Shown one piece after another: positions 47,937 through 54,744 of a stretch of 64,000 nt of DNA. Numbering within the stretch: the stretch's first letter is position 1; each line of letters starts with the position of its first letter. The stretch spans positions 1-64,000 of the forward strand of contig NZ_JAVLAZ010000001.1 in NCBI RefSeq assembly GCF_031581315.1, read 5' to 3'. The DNA comes from Thiohalophilus sp031581315. Its GTDB lineage: Bacteria; Pseudomonadota; Gammaproteobacteria; UBA6429; Thiohalophilaceae. Made by a program: the position numbers and the translations under genes. The notes under the pieces are model-generated. The model was not told the DNA's origin and searched no databases. It saw only the letters and a list, made by a program, of their open reading frames with translations.

Positions 47937-49133
47937 TCACCACTGATCGATAAGGTTTTTTATGCGCCCGGCGGCCTCGACGCACTCCTCGAGATCCGCC
48001 ACCAGGGCCATGCGAACCCGGTTGCGCCCGGGGTTGGCCTGATCACTGTTACGGGACAGGTACTGGCCCGGCAGCACCGTCACATTCTGTTCGCCATACA
48101 GGCGCCGGGCGAACTCGGTGTCATCAGCGGGCGTTTGCGCCCACAGATAAAAGCCGGCGGTGGGCCGTTCGACGCTCAGAACCGGTTCCAGGATAGTCAG
48201 TACCGCATCGAATTTTTGCCGGTACAGTTCCCGATTGTGTTCTACATGCTGCTCATCGGCCCAGGCGGCCATGCTGGCCAGCTGGTGATGGGGTGGCATC
48301 GCGCAGCCGTGATAGGTGCGATAACGGTGAAATTTGTCGAGAATGGCCGCATCGCCGGCGACAAAGCCCGAGCGCAAACCGGGCAGATTGGAACGCTTGG
48401 ACAGGCTATGGAACACCACGCAGCGATTGAACTGATCGTTACCGGCTGCTGCCGCGGCCTGTAACAGACCGACGGGGGGCGTTGATTCATCGAAATAGAT
48501 TTCCGAGTAACATTCGTCAGCCGCGATGATAAAGTCATGGCGTTCGGCCAGTTCCATCAGTTTGATCAGCGTGGTCTGATCCAGCACGGCGCCGGTCGGG
48601 TTGCCGGGGGAACAAAGATAGAGCAATTGACAACGGTTCCAGGTTTGTTCACTGATCGCATCGAAATCGGGAATAAAACCGTTGTCCGCCTCGCAGTTGA
48701 GATAGCCGGGCTCGGCGCCGGCCAGCAGGGCGGCGCCCTCGTAGATCTGGTAAAAAGGATTGGGCATGAGTACCAGCGGATCGCGCGTGCGATCCACGAC
48801 TGCCTGGGCGAAGGCAAACAGTGCCTCACGGGTCCCGTTAACCGGCAGAATATGCCGTTCCAGATCCAGACTGTCACCCGGTAATTCAAAGCGTTTGTTG
48901 AGCCACCCGGCAATCGACTCACGTAACGCCACGCTGCCGCGAGTCAGGGGATAGCTGGCCAGAGTTGGCAAGGCATCGCGAATCACATCCAGCACAAATT
49001 CCGGGGCAGTGTGTTTGGGCTCGCCAATGGACAGGGCGATATGTTCCAGATGTGCCGGTGGTGTTACGCCGCTTTTAAGTTGCGCCAGCTTTTCAAAGGG
49101 ATAGGGGTGTAATTTATCGAGTTCCGGATTCAT
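47937..49133 (-). CDS. dapC: Succinyldiaminopimelate aminotransferase
   Basis: 398 residues, fold-type I PLP aminotransferase. The PLP-lysine motif is HSLSKRSNLPGLRSGF; also FYQIYEGAALLAGAEP and CSPGNPTGAVLD. Linkage to dapD supports the DapC role over general aspartate aminotransferase. The stop is 92 bp before dapD. Confidence 0.93.
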   Translation of the reverse strand: MNPELDKLHPYPFEKLAQLKSGVTPPAHLEHIALSIGEPKHTAPEFVLDVIRDALPTLASYPLTRGSVALRESIAGWLNKRFELPGDSLDLERHILPVNGTREALFAFAQAVVDRTRDPLVLMPNPFYQIYEGAALLAGAEPGYLNCEADNGFIPDFDAISEQTWNRCQLLYLCSPGNPTGAVLDQTTLIKLMELAERHDFIIAADECYSEIYFDESTPPVGLLQAAAAAGNDQFNRCVVFHSLSKRSNLPGLRSGFVAGDAAILDKFHRYRTYHGCAMPPHHQLASMAAWADEQHVEHNRELYRQKFDAVLTILEPVLSVERPTAGFYLWAQTPADDTEFARRLYGEQNVTVLPGQYLSRNSDQANPGRNRVRMALVADLEECVEAAGRIKNLIDQW

Positions 49134-49180
49134 ACTATGGGCTGTTAAACGGGTTGAATTGAGACCAGCAGGAACAAAAG

Positions 49181-50113
49181 ATGGGTAGTATAAGGGATTC
49201 AGACCGGGCCGCCAAATTGCATGCGGCCACGCCGGTATTCAGTTTGCTGCTGGCCGCTACCCTGTGGGGTGTTTTCTGGTTTCCATTGCGCTGGCTGGAA
49301 CAGTATGGCCTGACCGGTTTGTGGCAAACCTTCTTTATCTATACCGGCACACTCTGGGTGGTCATTATCATTCTCTGGCGACAGGGAATGAATTTTTTCC
49401 AGGAGCTGGGGATGGCTCCCTGGCCGTTGTTATTCATGGCACTGACCAGCGGCGTGTGCAACACCACCTTCATTCTGGCAATGCTCGAAGGCGAGGTCAT
49501 GCGGGTGTTGCTGCTGTTTTACCTTTCGCCCCTGTGGGCGACCCTGATTGGCTGGCTGTTTCTTAAAGAAGAACTGCATGCATTGTCGATCGGCGTATTG
49601 ATTGTGGCCATCGGCGGCGCCGTGGTGATGTTATGGCATCCGGGCATGGGTTATCCCTGGCCCGCCGGTAAAGGCGATTGGCTGGCGCTGGTGGCCGGTA
49701 TCAACTTTGCGATTCTCAATTCCCTGGTGCGCTTTACCGACAGGGTATCAATACCGGTCAAAACATCCGTTGCCTGGTTCGGAGCGATACTGGTATCAGG
49801 TGGTCTGATTTTATTCACCGGTATCGGCCTGCCGGAGGTCTCTTTCCAGGTGGCAGGCTATGCCTGGATGATCGGGGCCCTGATGATGGTGATTATGACC
49901 TTTAGCGTGGTCTATGGTGTTACCCACATGCCGGTGCATCGTTCCGCGGTAATTTTATTGTTTGAGCTGGTGGCCGGGGCGGTCTCCTCGCAATGGCTGA
50001 CCCAGGAAGTGATTCTGCCCAAAGAATGGATTGGCGGGACATTAATTGTCATTGCGGCCTGGTTGTCGGCTCGTCGGCAGCTGCAAAATCCCGACAAGGA
50101 TCTGATCGTATGA
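49181..50113 (+). CDS. EamA/DMT-family transporter
   Basis: 310 residues with ten predicted membrane helices in two EamA repeats (first begins FSLLLAATLWGVFWFPLRWL, second GDWLALVAGINFAILNSLV). Exports small metabolites in characterised members; substrate unknown. Divergent from dapC and overlapping the next gene by 4 bp. Confidence 0.88.
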   Translation: MGSIRDSDRAAKLHAATPVFSLLLAATLWGVFWFPLRWLEQYGLTGLWQTFFIYTGTLWVVIIILWRQGMNFFQELGMAPWPLLFMALTSGVCNTTFILAMLEGEVMRVLLLFYLSPLWATLIGWLFLKEELHALSIGVLIVAIGGAVVMLWHPGMGYPWPAGKGDWLALVAGINFAILNSLVRFTDRVSIPVKTSVAWFGAILVSGGLILFTGIGLPEVSFQVAGYAWMIGALMMVIMTFSVVYGVTHMPVHRSAVILLFELVAGAVSSQWLTQEVILPKEWIGGTLIVIAAWLSARRQLQNPDKDLIV

Positions 50114-50487
50114 GCAATATAGTATCAATTAACCATGTCAGCTTGATTGTCAATGATACATCGAGCGCGCTCGATTTTTATGCACAGGTACTGGGGTTGG
50201 CTGTCGATGAGGCGCGCCCCGATCTGGGTTATCCCGGTGCCTGGTTGCGCATCGCGGGACAACAGTTGCATTTGCTGGAGTTACCCAATCCCGACCCGGT
50301 AACAGACAGGCCCGCCCATGGTGGGCGTGATCGTCATGTCGCATTTAATGTTAATTCTCTGGATGAACTGGTATCCAGACTTGAGCAGCAGAATATCGAC
50401 TACACACTAAGCCGTTCGGGGCGTCGTGCGCTGTTCTGTCGCGATCCCGACGGCAACGCCCTGGAGTTTATTGAACAAACCGGCTGA
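50110..50487 (+). CDS. VOC-superfamily protein (glyoxalase/dioxygenase-like)
   Basis: 125 residues from ATG 50110. NHVSLIVNDTSSALDFYAQV is the classic first betaalphabeta unit, HVAFNVNSLDEL the second metal-His strand, and FCRDPDGNALEFIE the third with terminal Glu. Likely metal-binding His and Glu are present. Substrate unknown. Translation is coupled to the EamA transporter. Confidence 0.85.
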   Translation: MSNIVSINHVSLIVNDTSSALDFYAQVLGLAVDEARPDLGYPGAWLRIAGQQLHLLELPNPDPVTDRPAHGGRDRHVAFNVNSLDELVSRLEQQNIDYTLSRSGRRALFCRDPDGNALEFIEQTG

Positions 50488-50772
50488 TCGTCTGTTACTG
50501 AACAGGTATACCGGAGGCCGGACATTTTCGACTTTAAAATACTCTCGCTCGACAGGGCATGTTGTGAATACGATCCTGGAAAGGAGTCGTATTCCTGCGA
50601 TTGACGGTTCTGAAGATCAAGGGACCGCTGTGTCGCGTATTCGAGACGTTTCCCCGGTCATTTCACTATGGTGGCAATCTGCCTCACTACAGGCTCCGCC
50701 ACCAATACGCTTTGACTTCCCCTTCTTGATTTATCCATTTATTTGATACCTGGTAACTGGCTGCGGCCGGAT

Positions 50773-50820
50773 TGACAGAAATGTCATGTCAGCCTGACAG
50801 GAAACACAGGGCCTGTCAGG
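50773..50820 (+). promoter_or_regulatory. Putative upstream activator sites for sigma-54 activator (promoter 1)
   Basis: TGACA-GAAA-TGTCA (50773-50786) is a perfect 5+4+5 dyad. It is followed immediately by TGTCAG-C-CTGACA (50787-50799), and CCTGACAGG (50793-50801) is repeated inverted as CCTGTCAGG (50812-50820). They lie about 45-90 bp upstream of the -24 element, the normal distance for enhancer binding. The TGACA-N4-TGTCA form recurs at 53492-53522. Confidence 0.65.
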
Positions 50821-50863
50821 CATGCTATTAGAAGAAAATAAAGAAAAACAGATAGTTAATAAC

Positions 50864-50879
50864 TGGCATGTCGCTTGCT
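50864..50879 (+). promoter_or_regulatory. Sigma-54 promoter 1 (lipoprotein-rhodanese operon)
   Basis: TGGCAT-GTCGC-TTGCT has invariant GG and GC at the required spacing and all but one base of the TGGCAC-N5-TTGC consensus. Predicted start of transcription is about 50890, 40 nt before the first gene. Confidence 0.85.
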
Positions 50880-50929
50880 ACAGATATTCCCCAGATAGAT
50901 ATGTTGTTCAACGGCCGCAGGAGATGTAG

Positions 50930-51112
50930 ATGAAAATGAAAGCGTTAGTCCTGGCGTGTTTGTGCGTTGGCTTGTGGGCTTGCGGGGCAGTGACTCAAAC
51001 CCCTACGGGTGAGCCATCGGCATCCGACGCAGTACAGGAAACAAAACCGGTAAATAAAGAGGAGAAAAAAACAAAAGAACCAAGCATGGAAAATCTGGAA
51101 GAAGATTGTTAA
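50930..51112 (+). CDS. Small lipoprotein of the sigma-54 module
   Basis: 60 residues. Signal MKMKALVLACLCVGLWACG with a probable lipobox LWAC (Cys about 18). The mature part is short, charged and disordered-looking (Lys/Glu-rich) and ends in Cys. AGGAGATG is upstream of ATG 50930. No family recognised. It is first in the operon with the rhodanese. Confidence 0.6.
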   Translation: MKMKALVLACLCVGLWACGAVTQTPTGEPSASDAVQETKPVNKEEKKTKEPSMENLEEDC

Positions 51113-51157
51113 TAGAGAAGTTAAAAACAGATTGATATTCATCATGAGGAGAGCTTA

Positions 51158-51823
51158 ATGTCAAAAGTTACATTTGGAAGAAATATTTTTGTCACGCTGA
51201 TTTTTTGTATTTCATCTGTCGCATGTGCCGCGACTGACACACTGGCAGTGAAAGTTACGCCAGAGCTGGCAGAGGTCAAGGTCAAGCATGAAGGGCAGAA
51301 TGTCGTAATTCGGCGTGACCAGAACCAGAAGGCGACGGTAAATCCCAATTTCGCCAAAACTTCACGCAAATGCCCGCCATTTTGTATCCAGCCTATTAAA
51401 TTGGCGCCTGGCGTAGAAACAATTGGGGAAGTCGAGATGTTGACCTATCTGAATAATCTGCACAACAAAGGCGATGATTCAATCCTGGTGGTCGACTCAC
51501 GTACCCCGGGCTGGGTAAAAAAAGGGACGATTCCCGGTTCTGTCAATATTCCCTGGACAAGGCTCAATCCGGCCAAGGGTGCCGATCCGCTGACAATGAG
51601 TGACATCATGGAGAAACAATTCGGCGCCAAACAGATTGAATCTGGTGTCTGGGACTTCAGTAATGTCAAGACTCTGGTTATGTTCTGCAACGGCATGTGG
51701 TGCGGACAATCACCGGCCAACATCAAGCAGCTTTTGAAAATGGGTTATCCGGCACACAAGATAAAATGGTACCGCGGTGGCATGCAGAACTGGTCAAATC
51801 TGGGCTTTACGACGGTTAAATAA
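51158..51823 (+). CDS. Exported rhodanese-domain protein
   Basis: 221 residues. A signal peptide (FVTLIFCISSVACAA) implies periplasmic location. After a beta-rich N-terminal section with C72 and C76 (KCPPFC) comes a rhodanese domain: ILVVDSRTPGWVKKGTIPGS, active loop FCNGMWCGQSP with C177 as likely catalytic Cys and C182 nearby, and KWYRGGMQNW. It would move sulfane sulfur or act in sulfur redox chemistry. GAGGAGAG precedes the start. It is served by sigma-54 promoter 1 and faces the activator gene across a shared terminator. Confidence 0.85.
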   Translation: MSKVTFGRNIFVTLIFCISSVACAATDTLAVKVTPELAEVKVKHEGQNVVIRRDQNQKATVNPNFAKTSRKCPPFCIQPIKLAPGVETIGEVEMLTYLNNLHNKGDDSILVVDSRTPGWVKKGTIPGSVNIPWTRLNPAKGADPLTMSDIMEKQFGAKQIESGVWDFSNVKTLVMFCNGMWCGQSPANIKQLLKMGYPAHKIKWYRGGMQNWSNLGFTTVK

Positions 51824-51870
51824 CCGCGGTCATCGATAATTATAATACGTTACTCCTCGAAGCCGTTTAC

Positions 51871-51900
51871 GCGAGACTCTCTCCCGGTCTCGCGTTTTTT
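51871..51900. terminator. Terminator between rhodanese and sigma-54 activator genes
   Basis: GCGAGAC/GTCTCGC stem, nine-base loop, then G and seven T. Ends the rhodanese transcript; it adjoins the stop codon of the convergent activator gene. Confidence 0.85.
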
Positions 51901-53267
51901 TATTCCGGTATAGCCGGTTTGGATTTGATCTTTTGCAGGTGGCGATACAGGGTGCGCTCGCTCATGCCCAGCTCACGGGCGGCACTGACACGATGCCCGG
52001 CGTGTTTTTTCAATACAGTCAGGATCTCTTGCTTGTCAATGTCGGAACGGCGGCGTTGTAATACATTGTTGTGCGGTACCAGGTTATCGACTGACTTATG
52101 CAAGACTTGTTGTTGTGGAGCGCTTTCGTGAAAAAAGGAAAAATGTTCAGGCGATAGAGATTCACTCCGTGCCATTATAGCGGCGCGTTCGATTATGTTG
52201 CGCAGTTCCCTGACATTCCCCGGATAGTCATAATTCAGCAAGTGAGACTGGATCTGGGGGGATAGCGGCGGCTTGTGCCGGTTGTCCGGAATTTTGGCCA
52301 GAAAATGTTCCGCCAGCCCGATAATATCTTCCTTGCGTTCGCGTAACGGCGGGATATAGATGGGAAACGCCGTCAGTCGAAAATAAAGGTCCTCGCGGAA
52401 CTGTTTCTGCTGGACCATTTCCCGCAGATCACGATGGGTGGCGGCAATAATTCTGATATCAACATCGATAAACCCGGTGGCGCCGACCCGTCGAATCTGG
52501 CTGGTTTCCAGCAGGCGCAAAAGTTTGGTCTGCAGATTAGGGGAGAGTTCGCCGATCTCATCAATGAACAGGGTACCGCCGTGGGCGGACTCGATCAGCC
52601 CCTGTTTGCGCTTGTCGGCGCTGGTGAAGGCTCCCCGTTCATGGCCAAACAATTCGCTTTCCGCCAGATGCTCTCCGAGGGTGGTGCTATCGACAATCAC
52701 AAACGGGCCTTCACCACGGCTGGAATGGTGATGGATATATTCGGCGACACATTCTTTGCCGGCCCCGCTTTCACCCTGTAACAGGACGGTGGTCTGGGTG
52801 GGAGCCACGCGCTGCAAAATCTCGGTCAGACGCACCATAACCGGAGAATGTCCGAGCAGTTTGCGTTTGGCCTCGTCGGGCGAGCCCAGTCGGTTTATGG
52901 TTTCACCCATGGCCACTACATTACCTTCACCATCGAGAATGGGGGTGGCCTGCAACTGAACGTTTTCTTCGTTGCCGTCGGAATCATAATGAACATGAAT
53001 GACGTGCGTGGCACGCCGTGTTCTGAAGACCTCATCAAGCGGGCAATGCTCGCCATGGTTTCGGCAGGGAGTATCCGAGTGATGAGACACCTTGTAGCAG
53101 TAATTACCGACAACATGTTCTTCGTTGGCTCGATACTGTTCAAGGTAGTGTCGGTTAGCTGCCTGGATCCGGTAGTCCTGGCCGATGATGACAAACGGTT
53201 CAGAAAATACATCGATCAGCTGTTTGCAGGAAGGCAGTAACGTGGGCACGTCACGTCTCTGAGCCAT
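51900..53267 (-). CDS. Sigma-54-dependent activator with Cys/His-rich PAS domain
   Basis: 455 residues from ATG 53267, chosen because GGAG lies 8 bases upstream; an ATG 18 bp earlier lacks one. An N-terminal PAS domain carries CYKVSHHSDTPCRNHGEHCP, a dense set of Cys and His suited to metal, Fe-S or redox sensing. No receiver domain. The AAA+ domain has Walker A GESGAGKE, Walker B GGTLFIDEIGEL, and arginine-finger region REDLYFRL. The sigma-54 contact loop reads GAFTSA instead of GAFTGA. The C-terminal Fis-type helix-turn-helix is AARELGMSERTLYRHLQK. Flanked by two sigma-54 promoters, its likely targets. Confidence 0.9.
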   Translation of the reverse strand: MAQRRDVPTLLPSCKQLIDVFSEPFVIIGQDYRIQAANRHYLEQYRANEEHVVGNYCYKVSHHSDTPCRNHGEHCPLDEVFRTRRATHVIHVHYDSDGNEENVQLQATPILDGEGNVVAMGETINRLGSPDEAKRKLLGHSPVMVRLTEILQRVAPTQTTVLLQGESGAGKECVAEYIHHHSSRGEGPFVIVDSTTLGEHLAESELFGHERGAFTSADKRKQGLIESAHGGTLFIDEIGELSPNLQTKLLRLLETSQIRRVGATGFIDVDIRIIAATHRDLREMVQQKQFREDLYFRLTAFPIYIPPLRERKEDIIGLAEHFLAKIPDNRHKPPLSPQIQSHLLNYDYPGNVRELRNIIERAAIMARSESLSPEHFSFFHESAPQQQVLHKSVDNLVPHNNVLQRRRSDIDKQEILTVLKKHAGHRVSAARELGMSERTLYRHLQKIKSKPAIPE

Positions 53268-53401
53268 AACCATCTCCGACTTCATTGCTATGAATTGCTA
53301 TAAAGTATAAATAAAACGATCACATAGTGGTAATTTTTTACGTATTTCAATATGTGTCGATATACTGAAAATATTGTGAGGGTTATTTTCACGGTATTGG
53401 C

Positions 53402-53415
53402 TTGATCTGGATCAA
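53402..53415. promoter_or_regulatory. FNR/ANR-type box, perfect TTGAT-N4-ATCAA
   Basis: TTGAT-CTGG-ATCAA matches the FNR consensus at all ten bases. It lies about 140 bp upstream of the activator start and about 320 bp upstream of the porin, in their shared region. Suggests oxygen control of the activator. Confidence 0.7.
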
Positions 53416-53491
53416 GCGGATTGCCTGAGAGCGTTAAATTTAGACCTGTTCTATCTGCCGGCTGTCTGTTTGCTTCGAATGCCAGTCTGCA

Positions 53492-53522
53492 TGACATGTC
53501 TGTCAGTATGGCAGATATGTCA
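53492..53522 (+). promoter_or_regulatory. Putative upstream activator sites for sigma-54 activator (promoter 2)
   Basis: TGACA-TGTC-TGTCA (53492-53505) and TGGCA-GATA-TGTCA (53509-53522): two 5+4+5 dyads 17 bp apart, the first perfect, the second with one mismatch. They are about 120-150 bp upstream of the -24 element. The same motif lies upstream of promoter 1. Confidence 0.65.
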
Positions 53523-53643
53523 TGGCAAAAACCCGAGCATCTTGTTTGAGTGATTGAGCCGTGATTTAACGGACCAGGTAAAAATCCTTTATCTATCTGA
53601 TTTTTTTCTTCGATGTTGTGATTATCCCTACAGCTGTTGCGTA

Positions 53644-53659
53644 TGGCACAGCTCTTGCT
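53644..53659 (+). promoter_or_regulatory. Sigma-54 promoter 2 (porin)
   Basis: TGGCAC-AGCTC-TTGCT is an exact match to TGGCAC-N5-TTGC. Predicted transcription start is about 53670, 62 nt before the porin ATG. Confidence 0.9.
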
Positions 53660-53731
53660 TTCACCTTCGTGAACTCTGTTTGTAGTGCAGAGCAACGAAC
53701 AACATCTAAATAATTAAATGTGGGAGTCAGT

Positions 53732-54691
53732 ATGAAATCTGAATTGAAAGTTATTGCCGCTGCGGTTGTTACCGCATTGTGTTTCTCCTCGCCGGCATCG
53801 GCCAATGAGGTCTACGGCGATGTTCGTTTGTCGGTCAACAGCATCGACAAAAAAGACGGTACGTCTACCGACAGTCAGGACAGCAATGCCTCGCGGATCG
53901 GCTTCAAGGGAAGCTATGAGCTCGATGCCGGATTGAAAGCGCTTTATCATATTCAGGCGGGTGTTCAAACCGACAGCGATAGCTCTAGCGATGATAAAGA
54001 TATGTTCACCAAGCGCTTTGCGTTTGCTGGTCTCGCCGGAAATTTTGGTAAAGTCCTGTACGGTACACTTTCCTCACCGTACAAGATGGCCGGTCTGAAG
54101 ATTGATCCCTTCTATGATACCGCGGCCGGTGAAGGCATGGGCGGCAAAAACTACGGCCTGTCCGGTTATACCAATGGCTGGTTTGACAATGTGCTGGCCT
54201 ATGTCACACCCGATATGAACGGCTTCCAGGCCAACGCCGTGATGGTCATGGACGATACCGATGCCAATGACCATCACTTCAATTACGGCGCGAGTTATAG
54301 CCAGGCCGGTTTCACTGCGGGGGTCCAGTTGCTGGAGGTCAATACCGCCGGTTCCGAGGTCGATGCCACCCGACTGACCGCCGGCTATAAGACGGATCAG
54401 TGGAGTATCGGGGCGAGCATGGAAAATGTCGATCCCAAAGCCAGTGCTGATACGGATTATCTGTATGTCGCCGGTACGTATAACCTCTCCGCAAAAAATA
54501 CCCTGAAGCTTTCCTATGGTGATGTGGACAATGATGGTACCGGCATGGCGGCCGGCGTCTCCCATAACCTGGGTAAAAAGACCGAGCTGTATGCGCTGTA
54601 CAGCGATGTGGACTATGATGCTGCCACCGACGATAACCGCACGGTGATTTCTGTTGGTGTAAGCCACAAGTTCAGTATCGGTGGTAATTAA
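53732..54691 (+). CDS. Outer-membrane porin (Gram-negative general porin type)
   Basis: 319 residues from ATG 53732 after GGGAGT. Signal VIAAAVVTALCFSSPASA, then a beta-barrel: VYGDVRLSVNSID, SNASRIGFKGSYEL, RFAFAGLAGNFGKVLYGTL, ending VISVGVSHKFS. Typical trimeric-porin spacing; the last residues IGGN after the terminal Phe strand are unusual, since most porins end in Phe. Its sigma-54 promoter and the shared activator sites tie it to the rhodanese operon, suggesting uptake of the compound those genes handle. Confidence 0.9.
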   Translation: MKSELKVIAAAVVTALCFSSPASANEVYGDVRLSVNSIDKKDGTSTDSQDSNASRIGFKGSYELDAGLKALYHIQAGVQTDSDSSSDDKDMFTKRFAFAGLAGNFGKVLYGTLSSPYKMAGLKIDPFYDTAAGEGMGGKNYGLSGYTNGWFDNVLAYVTPDMNGFQANAVMVMDDTDANDHHFNYGASYSQAGFTAGVQLLEVNTAGSEVDATRLTAGYKTDQWSIGASMENVDPKASADTDYLYVAGTYNLSAKNTLKLSYGDVDNDGTGMAAGVSHNLGKKTELYALYSDVDYDAATDDNRTVISVGVSHKFSIGGN

Positions 54692-54708
54692 AACTCCCGC
54701 CGCAACAC

Positions 54709-54744
54709 ACCCGGCTGACCAGCAGGTCTGGCCGGGTATTTTGT
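54709..54744 (+). terminator. Terminator after porin gene
   Basis: ACCCGGCTGACC pairs imperfectly with GGTCTGGCCGGGT around the loop AGCA, followed by ATTTTGTTT. It separates the porin from convergent glnD. Confidence 0.75.

Larger units (their letters stand above)
50488..50929. other. Regulatory intergenic region upstream of lipoprotein-rhodanese operon
   Basis: 442 bp without a credible gene. It contains a hairpin-forming repeat (GAATACGA/TCGTATTC, 50566-50594, no T tract), a cluster of palindromes (50773-50820) and a sigma-54 promoter (50864-50879). Confidence 0.7.

Noticed and set aside
46975..47946. 323-codon plus-strand open frame opposite dapD
   Set aside because: Its periodic Gly-Ala-Asp pattern merely mirrors the hexapeptide repeats of dapD.
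53288..53695. 135-codon minus-strand open frame in the activator/porin intergenic region
   Set aside because: Spans the FNR box, enhancer sites and sigma-54 promoter; composition is not protein-like and there is no ribosome site.
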